From Prosopocoilus inquinatus (lineage: Eukaryota; Arthropoda; Insecta; Coleoptera; Lucanidae), in NCBI GenBank assembly GCA_036172665.1, contig CM069871.1, positions 3,038,001 through 3,102,000 of the forward strand: a stretch of DNA of 64,000 bases. Direction: 5' to 3'. The translations under genes and the position numbers were made by a program. Within the stretch, counting starts at the first letter, position 1; each line of letters starts with the position of its first letter. Positions 54,697 to 64,000 of this stretch are shown here, piece after piece. The notes below the pieces were generated by a model. The model did not search any database. It saw only the letters and a program-made list of their open reading frames with translations, and had not been told where the DNA came from.

Positions 54697-57600
54697 CCTT
54701 TAATCCAAATTTAACGTGCTATTCACAAACACCAGAGTACTCCAGCTTCATGCAACATAGAGAACATTCAAGACTGGAAAACATACACAATAAAAAGAAA
54801 AATAAACGCAGGAAAAGCAAGCAAATAAACTTCCAACTTTAAAAGCCCGCCGTTTACTTTTAAATCAACGTCCGGCAAACGCAAGAAGCTACTCCAAATA
54901 TACGTAATTGTTATTAATTTTTTTCTTTTTTTGTTTTAACTAATTCCACTTTCGTTGTAACAATTTTGAAACGCTATTACACACCAACCGTATCTTACTC
55001 TCAAATATACATACAATAATTAATTTTGCTTTCAAATAGAAACTTACTAACTACACAAGCAGCTGCTCGGAAAGAGATGGTGCGTGCTCGTGATTGAAAT
55101 GATAGTAGACAGGGTCGGCTCGTGAAACATTTTGTGAAAAGTGTTTTGCAAAGCGTGAAATCTGCGAGAGACAATCGGAATCGTAATCTCCTCAGTAACG
55201 AAAGTAAATTGCACATCTGATAAATAAATTAAAGCAAATCATTTGAAAATAAATCACCCGTTTGTTATTACGAAATATAATTAAAAAATATTTGTTTCAG
55301 ATTGGAGAAAAGGATTTTGTTTATTGCATTGATGGCGGAGGATTATTATTACGTGAAACGTTGTGATATGGGAACCATGAAATTAAATTCCTTCTTAAAA
55401 GTAAAAGGAACCAGATACGATACTTTCATTAGAAAATTATGTAAATGTCTAAAAAAATACTTAATACGGCAGTTGTAAACAGGAAAGAATAAAATTGCAT
55501 TTTTTTTTTTAAATATAGGTAGTAATTACAGTTACTGATAGTTCAAATTATAGTTTATTTATTTTTCTCTATAAGTACTTGTCAGTGCCAAAATTCTAGG
55601 GTTTCTGTTGGAAGCCCTTTTTGTCCCCAAACGTGATTCACGTTGGCCACCTGATAGTGACGTTTTAGTAACAAATTTTTGGAGGTTAAAAATAACGAGT
55701 GTTCAATTAAAAAAACGGTCTAGATAGCCATGAATTTATTCTGAACGTCTAGCGTAGGGTTCTTCATACGATGAGCGTGAAGCGTCACTTGCATTTCTAA
55801 CCTCACTTTAACTCAAAGAAGACATTTCAAAAAATAAACGTTTATTATTATTATTATTTATATTAAGTATAAATATGTATTAGAACAAAATTTGCAGGAG
55901 CAGCTTTCGACTTTTGTTGGTTAGGTTAACCGTCAACTTGTCAAAGTTGAAATTCAAATGATGTTAATCACGACATGCGTTCCCGACAACAAAAGCCTGC
56001 TACAGCCTACTTAACCGTTTTTTTCTTTATTGAACACTCGTTAGTTTGCATATTAAATCGTTCACTACGTTCGTTTCGGCAGATTGTTTGACTTTCAAAT
56101 CGAAATAGTTTCTTTCTTTTTTTTCTTATTGAGATACTTACTGTCTCCTCGGCAGTTACACATTTTAACTTTCTTTTCGAATTTGTCAGATGATGACACA
56201 AATGCAGATGCAATTTTCTCAACCTTCGGAGCCCAAAATTCCCTACGAGTATCGATTATATTAGATTAACAAAAATACTTGCATTTTAATTGTTTAGAAA
56301 AAATCTATCATTAAATTGTTACACTCTAGACTTGGTAGGACTTCTGCTACGACAGCGCCATCTATGTATACTCATTCGAACTACAATTTGTCGACGTGAA
56401 ACTTGAAATTAATTTTTATTTCAGTATTTCTCAAGAAGGCATGGAACGTAAAATTGCCGTTCAAATTGTTACATTCTTTTCAATTGCAAGCAAAAAAAAA
56501 AAAAACAGTATACAAAAAGACTTCCTGTAAACTGTTTTTTCTCCAAAAAGTATAAGTTTCAATACTGGATGATCAGCGGAATTCATAATTAAAGGAGGCT
56601 GTGATTAGCGTTGCTTTCTAATGTATAGTTGAACACATTGACAAACGAATAATAAAAAATTGGCAATCGTTATTATATTTGAGGTTATGTTTATGTTGGC
56701 TTAAAATAAATGTCACGCTGACATTTAGATTTTTTTATGTCAAGTTGCAAGCGTGTGTTGCCAACTTTATAGTAAATATGACAGCCGTCCCTACTTATAA
56801 ATTCTATTGATCACATGCCGAAAATAATTTCCGCCGACAAGAAAGTGTACATCAAAAGATCAAACATAACCTATAATAAATTTATTATGACAAATAACGA
56901 CATTACCAACTCAATCGTAAACGATATAAAAAATAGAATTCTTTAAAACTTATTGCAATTTAAAAAAAAAGTAAAATATGTAAAATAGTAAATATTAAAT
57001 ACATGGTAAATAGATGCATTCGTTCTTTATTAATTATTATTTGAATCAAGATATTTTCTGGTGATGCTCACGGTAACGGAACTTTCACAACTCACAATGA
57101 CGAGACAATAAAAAAATTTGTAAACTGTTAATAATTTAACGCTTTCGCCGGCAATTAACGTTATATGTTACATGTTTGTGCTTTTATCTTTTAATTGTGA
57201 TTATAAAACAATAGCGTATTATTTTATTATAGCTTACAATATTGTGGCATTGTTTGCCTTTCGGATTAACGCATTCGACGATCTATTATTCTGGAATGTT
57301 TTAAATAGAGTTTCGGAGCCAGTTATTTATTTGCCAGTATTTGTTAAATAAAATTATCCACAAAAAAAAATAATGTAAAGGATATTTTGTTTTGTCTTCA
57401 TATTATACCGGGTGTTTGGAAATTGCTGATACAAAAACAACGGGCAACGGCATACACTACTTCAGCGATTTTCTAACCTAAAAGTTTGGCATTTCTTTAA
57501 TAAGTGAACAGTGATTTAACAATAAACTATTATATTGCAATTGTTCGAGCAAAATGAATGTTATTTACGTAGAATTAAAGTGAGTATACTTATGTTAAAT

Positions 57601-58658
57601 AACGTATTACGTTAATTACGCTGTTAATTTGTATTGCATAACCTCACTTTGATTGAATTCGGTTCCCAACTGCAACTCTGGCGCTAAGGTGGCGACATCT
57701 AGCTTTTTCTTCAGCACAATATTTCGATGTGAATGTAGTATTTAAGAGCGCGAAAAAGTTATTCATTGGAAAATGTGAAATTTCATTTAGACAGAAGTGA
57801 CCTCACAATGTGGAGCAGCGATGACGATCGCTTTCGATCACGTGATATTACCTCCCCATTATAGGTTCAAATTCATTGATCCATGTCCTACTTGGCTATG
57901 ATAATTAAGTATTACTGGTAGAAGAACGAAATGTATTTCTGAACAGGCATTCATGCACTACGTAAATTATTATGAGAAAATATCAAAGTTATATTTTTTT
58001 TTAATAAAAACAATATTTTTGCAGAAAATCGTTATCTTCTCAGTAATACAAAATACACAGGTTCAATCTGCTGTTAAACGAAATGTACTTGTTTCATGCT
58101 GATAAGATTAAGAGACAAGTATTGCTTTTCTTTGATTTAGTAAGACATGAGCCTTTTCTTTGAAAATTCTAGTTAAAGAGAATTAATTTTTATTTATTTA
58201 TTTATTCATCATTTGAATTAAATTTTTAAATTACAGCTACATTACTGGACGTTATGTAATAAGTTATTACAGGTTGATCAATTCCTTCTCGTTTAAAACA
58301 AGTAGGCATATTTCATCCATATTTTTGGAAAAAAATATAAAAATATTTCTATTTGCTTTAATTTTTATTTAATACGAAATAATAACAGTATCGGCTACAA
58401 GAGCATATTTGCCTTCATAAAATAAGTTATTCGCATTACAAATGGGTCAATCAATTCCTCCTCAATTGAAGCCAGCACTTCATCTATTTTTAGTGCCTAA
58501 GTACATGCAGTTTAACATGCCAAAATGTGAACAAGTTTGCAACATAAAACTATTTCTGCTGTACAATTCTTTGCACTGCCTTTAAAATAAATATTAAAGA
58601 AGTAAAAAAAAAATATTTCTGACTCATCTGATTCCCTTACAGCTCTGGCTCTGATTAT
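54697..58658. other. Spacer upstream of coronin
   Basis: The part just above 54697 should contain the coronin promoter and 5' untranslated exon(s). Beyond about 55.3 kb I see AT-rich DNA with scattered GCGCCATCTA-like words (about 56354, 57695) and an ATACCGGGTGTTTGG transposon-like end at about 57408. No coding region is supported. Confidence 0.45.
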
Positions 58659-59116
58659 TTAATTTATGCATGTAAATCCACCCCCACTTGTAATCAATTT
58701 TGATTGATCTATTGATTTGCATTTTTTAGCTGAGGAGAAAATGCAAATTTGACTCTTTGCATTAATGAACAGGTTTTCTTTTATAATTCTATCCATTGGG
58801 CCAGACAGGCAAGACACACACAGCAACTTTAGATCAATATAAACACAGATGTGCAATTTACGTAAGCATCAAGTCACTGATCTTAAACAAAAATAAACAA
58901 TAACAAAGTGATACAGTTCACTATGATCATGAAGATGAAAAAGAAATGTGTAAGTAGGAAGTGAACCAGCACGTAATTTATTAAACTCACCCTGGCCGCT
59001 GGCTTTGTGCAAGAACGATTATCTATGGCAATGGTGACCTTATCACCACTTTTTATAAGCGATGATATATCAGTTGGATTTATATCTTTCTCACAAATCA
59101 TGTCCTCGCACAACAC
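58659..59116 (-). CDS. Possible two-exon small protein, unidentified
   Basis: Exon 1 (58991-59116) reads from ATG through LIKSGDKVTIAIDNRSCTKP to AAR and ends at AGG|GTGAGT. Exon 2 (58659-58826) follows an AAAG acceptor in the same phase, contains CVSCLSGPMDRIIKENLFIN, and ends at TAA; total 97 aa. It has seven cysteines but no motif that I can tie to a family, no obvious signal peptide and no membrane segment. It is divergent from UBA3, with 830 bp between the start codons, so a shared promoter region is possible. The acceptor has a poor pyrimidine tract. It could be a chance pairing of two open frames. Confidence 0.35.
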
Positions 59117-59948
59117 TGACCAAGATTAATGTGTGACGTTTTCGTTTTGCTTTCAGTCGGCAGTCCGAATTTTTTAGGGACATTTGTGATTTTCACGAAA
59201 ACATTGCGGTAACAAAATACACTATTGACGCTAAATTACAAAAAGGAAATGCACAAATACCACACATAAATGGAGCTTACATAAAATTAATTAATGCCCA
59301 TCAAGAATCAAAATGTTTATTTAAATTTAAAGCAGAATCATTTCAGAATTATAACGTTAATCGCAATGACATCCTAGATGGCGACACGGTAAATAACTTT
59401 TCTGTAAATCAGTTGGCGATGTTGGTCATGAGATGAGAAATAATGAATGAGTGAAGATTTGATTTACCGTAAAAAATAATTTGTCTATCCTACTGCAATG
59501 TTAGGTCAAAAAGCGATAGTAAGATGTCGCTATTTTATATGTAAAAAATAAACAACAAATTTAAGTATTTCTATAAGCAATGGTAGATATTACAGGCGTT
59601 GGATTTGATTTGAATTTCATAATCAACTAATTGGCTACCTGAACCTCTGCGCTGGAAGTCATGTAGATTTCAATTCTCGGAGGTGCGCGTACATATGCGC
59701 GTCGGCTGATGCCCCTAATCTTTACCATTGCCTTTTTTCAATTTATATAAATGAATTAAGCACGTGCATCCATGCATACAAAAAATAAATAAATTAACGT
59801 ATCTGCTTAAAATTATCATTTCAACTTGTACGTTCTAAACTCACGATAGATGGCGCCACAATTGCGTCACTTTGCATTTTGTAGGTTATGTTCGGCAATT
59901 TGGAGTTGAAGTGTGTATTTAAAAAAGAGGAGAAAAAAGAATTTAAAC
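59117..59948. promoter_or_regulatory. Divergent upstream region of UBA3
   Basis: Likely promoter and 5' untranslated region of UBA3. An open stretch without a start codon (about 59156-59437, +) is probably fortuitous. A copy of the 50-bp GCGATAGTAAGATGTCGC repeat occurs at about 59500-59542, and a GATGGCGCCA word at about 59848. I cannot assign a transcription start. Confidence 0.4.
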
Positions 59949-61389
59949 ATGAGCGAATCTCAAGAGATGCCTCACAAAAGATGGGATCACCTGCGAAAAA
60001 TCTTGGAACGGCCGGGCCCGTTCTGTCATCCAGAGTTCGAGCCGTCGTCAGAGATATTAGATTTCATAATGACAACTTGCAAAGTGCTTGTAATCGGAGC
60101 AGGTGGTTTAGGTTGCGAATTATTAAAGGATTTAGCCCTGATGGGCTTCAAACAGCTGCACGTCATTGACATGGACACCATCGAACTGTCAAACTTGAAC
60201 CGGCAGTTTCTCTTCAGGCACAAAGACATCGGCAAGTCCAAGGCTGAATGTGCAGCCGCGTTTATTAATAGGAGAGTGACCGGTTGTCATGTTACTCCGC
60301 ATTTTACGAAAATACAAGAATACGACGAAACTTTCTACAGGCAGTTTCACATAATAGTCTGCGGGTTGGACTCGATCGTTGCTAGAAGGTGGATCAACGG
60401 AATGGTGATATCTATGCTTAACTACGAAGACAGCGTAGTAGATCAAAGCAGTATTATTCCAATTGTAGATGGAGGTATTAAACTAAACGTGCAACAGGTT
60501 TGATTAAGTTAATGCAATTCTTGAGTTTAGGTACAGAAGGATTTAAGGGTAATGCACGGGTAATCTTACCGGGAATTAGCGCGTGCATTGATTGTACGTT
60601 AGATTTATATCCTCCGCAAGTCACTTATCCCCTTTGCACCATAGCGAATACGCCCCGCCTTCCAGAACACTGCATTGAATACGTAAAAGTAATTCAGTGG
60701 CCTAAGGAAAATCCTTGGGGGGTGTCTCTTGACGGAGATGATCCACAGCACATTAGTTGGGTTTATGAGAAATCAATGGAACGCGCCCTGCAATTTAATA
60801 TTACAGGCTTAACTTTTCGATTAGTCCAGGGGGTGGTGAAAAATATTATACCAGCCGTCGCTTCTACAAACGCAGTCATTGCTGCAATATGTGCCACTGA
60901 GGTAAAATCGTTTAAAACCCAAGTTCTCTCTTTTTAGAAAATAAATAATTGCAGGTATTCAAGTTAGCTACGAGCTGCTGCGTTCCAATGAACAATTACA
61001 TGGTTTTTAACGACGTGGATGGAATTTACACGTACACTTATGAAGCGGAGAAAAAAGAAAACTGCTTGGTTTGTTCGCAGATCCCGTACACGCTTCCGAT
61101 TAAAGATCCCAACAAATTCAAACTCAGAGATCTTATAGAGCTGTTGTGTGAGAGTGCTTCTTTTCAAATGAAGAGCCCCGGGCTGACCACTGTCGTCGAT
61201 GGGAAGAACAAGACCCTGTACATGTCGTCTATAAAAAGCATCGAGGAGAAGACGAGGGAGAACCTCAGCAAAAGTCTCGTAGATTTAGGCTTAAAAGACA
61301 ATTCTGAAATACTAGTGGCCGATTTAACTTCACCTAGTACCATGATTTTAAGATTAAAATATTTAGTTAACGATGTTGAAATGGATTAA
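59949..61389 (+). CDS. UBA3: NEDD8-activating enzyme E1, catalytic subunit
   Basis: Exons 59949-60474, 60531-60901 and 60955-61389, separated by 56- and 53-bp introns; 1332 nt, 443 aa (human 463). With its partner APPBP1/NAE1, UBA3 adenylates NEDD8 and carries it as a thioester before transfer to the E2 UBC12, which allows cullin neddylation. Visible features: nucleotide-binding GAGGLG at residues 50-55; the [17 protein letters not shown] block; zinc-binding pairs CIDC (194-197) and CLVC (336-339); the catalytic cysteine in [16 protein letters not shown]211 by my count; [18 protein letters not shown]; and a ubiquitin-fold domain after about residue 350. The start was set at 59949 because it gives the usual short N-terminus before [17 protein letters not shown]; an in-frame Met twelve codons upstream is possible. 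AATAAA lies directly after the stop codon. Confidence 0.95.
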
Positions 61390-62088
61390 TTAATAAATGG
61401 TATTATATTAAGGGTTTGTGCATTTTATAATTTCGTCGCTGGGTCAAATCAAAAATAACAGTTACAGTGTTGCAAATACCATGCGATCAGCGGAATTTAT
61501 AATCAGCAGGCTATGATGTGTGTCAAAAAGTTGGCAACACCGGCTTACAATTTGAAATGTGTTAGAATTTGAAGTGTCATAATTGACATTTATTTTTTTT
61601 AATTATTATTGATTAAGAAGTCCTCTTAATTAATTAGAAACTCAAATAATCATACTTGATCACTTTGTATATTTGATATATTGTTTTAATTAGATCCCTG
61701 TTTTCCTACAATCACGTAACTATACTTTCTGTCCGGTAGGTGGCGCCATGATTTTTCTCTTTTACTATTTCTTTTTGTGCGTACATAAAAATAATTACAT
61801 TTTGTAATTAAGTACTTCTTTTTCCGTTGAAGATTCTCACAGAATTTGTAAATATATATAAATTGTAAATTCAATTTAAAAGTTGACGTCAGTACCCGAA
61901 CCGTTGACAGCCTCTTCGTGTAAACATCACCATGCAGATACAGTTAAACGTCGACTTTTAAATTAAACTTACAATTGTTCGTCAAATTTAATTACATTTG
62001 CATTATTGTACGATAGTAAAAGCTTTTACTTTTCTTTTTTTTTAGTAACTTTCATTTTTAATTTCCCCGCTTCGGAGCAAACGGAAAC
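61390..62088. other. Short spacer between UBA3 and PA2G4
   Basis: UBA3 3' end and the PA2G4 promoter and 5' untranslated region. A TTTTTTTTTAG acceptor-like site at about 62035-62045 precedes the PA2G4 start by about 45 bp, so a separate non-coding first exon upstream is likely. Includes another GTGGCGCCATGA word at about 61740. Confidence 0.5.
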
Positions 62089-64000
62089 ATGTCACGTGAC
62101 CACAACGTTGACGACATGGCGGACGACAAAGATGTGGTCGAGAAAACCATCGCGGAAGACTTGGTGGTTACCAAGTATAAAATGGCCGGAGAAATTGTTA
62201 ACAGTGAGTTTTTTAATCACCTACACATTACCTTTATGTTCGATGCAAAAATCTCTATGTTCCTTCCTAAATTTCGACGCTATTAACAAAAGAAACCGAA
62301 GGCCATATGGCCTGTGTGCAGCACCGGTTGTATGGTGACCATGTGGCTTCTTGATTTGTTGATTTTGTGTTGTTAGTTAGTAGAAGACCTGTTAAAAATC
62401 TCGGCGCTTAATTTCGGTAGAACGCCGGAGCTTCGCGTCGCCATTCTTGCTGTCATTATCGTTTTTCCAGGAGTCCTGAAACAGGTCATAGATAAATGCG
62501 TGTCTGGCGCGTCTGTTAGAGAAATTTGCGAGTTCGGAGACACCTTACTGACAGAAGAGACCAACAAGGTGTTTAAGAAAGAGAAAGAGCTGAAGAAAGG
62601 GATCGCCTTCCCGACCTGTATATCTGTGAATAACTGCGTTTGTCACTTTTCTCCGGTAGCCAGTGAACCGGATTACACCCTAAAAGATGAGGATGTATGT
62701 AAAGTGTGAGTGTATTATCTTTTTGTTTTTTTTTCTTTCAGCACTTCAGTTTATCTTGGACCGGGTGATCAAAAAATTGATGCAAGTAAACCTTAAAGTC
62801 AGGTGTTTTTAATTAAAGAATGCGAAATGTAAAAGGGAAGTAACTCGATCTTTTGTTTTTTTTTTTATTTTATTTTATTTTTTTTTTTTGTAGAAAATGT
62901 TGCATCGTGTCTTTTTTTTTTATAAATTAATTAATTAATAATAAATGTCAATGCCCTTTAGCTGGCCGGTCACATTTTTAGTTCCGTGTTATTTTTGTAT
63001 TCAGAAGAGGGAGCCACACTAGGCTCTAACTGGAGTGATCTGTTACTATCTTTAAGGAAGTGATTTCTGCAGACAAACAGTGAAAGAAAATCAATGTAAA
63101 AATTATGTAATAATAATAATGAGAGTGTAATGTATTTATAATTTTTTATTTGAATTGGTATAAAATTTAAATCGAAACAGATTGTCAGATGTAACATTTT
63201 GTGTGGTTACTATGGCAACAATGGAAGTTTAGCTCAAAATTATACAGAGGGAGCCACACTAAAAACAATCTGTGCTTTATGAAAACTGTCTCAATTCTTT
63301 AATCATTGTAACTTCCAAAGGGAAGTTTAAAAAAGCTACTGAAAATTATCCAAGGGTTAAATCGTTTGGGCTTGGTTTACTTTGAACATTTTTTTTTATC
63401 ACCCGGTTTTATTCTTGCATTGTAATCATTAATATTCGTGCAATGAAATTGAACTTTGTAGGGATTTGGGAGCTCATGTGGACGGTTTCATCGCCGTTGT
63501 GGCCCACACTATCGTAATAGGTGCATCTAGCGAAAATAAGGTAACCGGCAGAAAAGCTGACACTATATTGGCGGCTCACTTCGCCTCTCAGGCGGCGCTG
63601 AGGTTGCTGAAGCCGGGAAATGAAACCTACGCAATCACCGAAGCAGTACAAAAAATCGCAGAATCTTATAAGTGTAAGCCGGTCGAGGGAATGTTAAGTC
63701 ATCAGCTCAAACAGTTCAAAATCGACGGTGAAAAAACGATTATACAAAATCCGAATGACGCGCAGAAGAAAGAACACGAGAAGTTCGAGTTTGATAAGCA
63801 TGAGGTGTACGCGATGGACGTATTGATTAGTACAGGAGATGGTGTTGGTAAGTTTATAAAAAAAAATTTTTAATTGCAAATTCAAGCATGTGACTTTATA
63901 TTATAATAACAACTCCCAAATAATCACTAACATCATGGATGTGTTTCTTTTTTGATGTTTACTGAGAACTTGGAAATTCCAGCTAAGGAAGCTGATACGA
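62089..64000 (+). CDS. PA2G4: Proliferation-associated protein 2G4 / ErbB3-binding protein 1, 5' part
   Basis: Exons 62089-62203, 62471-62705, 63462-63847 and 63983 to the window edge, phases consistent; about 251 of roughly 390 residues are present. EBP1 has a methionine-aminopeptidase-like fold without peptidase activity. It binds RNA and ribosomes near the exit tunnel and influences growth and translation. Matches to the human protein include [80 protein letters not shown] and [10 protein letters not shown] used the first Met (62089); a second in-frame Met at 62116 would shorten the poorly conserved N-terminus by nine residues. The gene is truncated by the window, not broken. Intron 2 (756 bp) holds a transposon-like insert. 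Confidence 0.93.
62755..63412. mobile_element. Non-autonomous transposon with ACCGGGTGAT ends in PA2G4 intron 2
   Basis: GACCGGGTGATCAAAAAATT and a following GCAAGTAAACC at the left are mirrored by GGTTTACTTTGAAC and ATTTTTTTTTATCACCCGGTT at the right. The arms are about 35 bp and the length about 650 bp. Two interior copies of AGAGGGAGCCACACTA (about 63006 and 63246) are direct repeats. It occupies most of the intron. Confidence 0.75.

Noticed and set aside
59156..59437. About 94 codons open on the plus strand without a start codon
   Set aside because: Open lengths of this size are common by chance at this base composition; no recognisable protein and no clear downstream exon.
60026..60446. 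Minus-strand open frames opposite UBA3
   Set aside because: Antisense shadows of a strongly supported coding exon.

Overview
This is an AT-rich (roughly two thirds A+T by eye) animal nuclear sequence, most likely from an insect and possibly a beetle. Reasons: intron-containing animal genes; several introns of only 53-61 bp beside others of 3-8 kb; a Ly6/uPAR protein of the type found in insect families; and dense small inverted-repeat transposons ending in TACAGGG. I cannot assign a species from sequence alone. All gene models below are hand-spliced from reading frame, GT/AG sites, matching phases and family similarity. Coordinates may be off by a base in places.

Layout. 1-14.9 kb: no convincing gene; tandem duplications, fold-back elements, a long T-rich repeat tract and a Penelope-like fragment. 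15.3-17.9 kb (+): GA-binding protein beta subunit (ankyrin repeats plus C-terminal coiled coil), 431 aa. 20.0-30.2 kb (-): cytosolic carboxypeptidase 5 (AGBL5/CCP5), 8 exons, 919 aa; its 3.2-kb fifth intron is packed with degenerate copies of a GCGCCATCTATTGG-type module. 30.3-34.0 kb: repeat-rich spacer with hAT-like, Penelope-like and T-rich fragments. 34.1-43.4 kb (+): Ly6/uPAR GPI-anchored protein with an 8.5-kb first intron and two alternative central exons of identical phase. 45.5-54.7 kb (-): coronin, 9 coding exons, 539 aa, whose start codon sits in a 15-nt coding segment 4.5 kb upstream of the WD40 exons. 58.7-59.1 kb (-): a possible two-exon 97-aa protein I do not recognise. 59.9-61.4 kb (+): UBA3, the catalytic subunit of the NEDD8 E1, 443 aa. 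62.1-64.0 kb (+): PA2G4/EBP1, running off the right edge.

The genes do not form one pathway. They are housekeeping or cytoskeletal genes (tubulin deglutamylation, actin regulation, neddylation, translation and growth control, Ets-type transcription) plus one cell-surface Ly6 gene. GABPB and AGBL5 are convergent; the small unknown gene and UBA3 are divergent; UBA3 and PA2G4 are co-oriented 0.7 kb apart.

The most interesting material is non-coding: hammerhead-core-like stems in Penelope-like fragments, the module array in the CCP5 intron, a compound tandem/inverted array at 40.4 kb, the paired Ly6 exons, and a Cys-x2-Cys pair inside the CCP5 catalytic region. No CRISPR array, operon, rRNA or tRNA gene was recognised.
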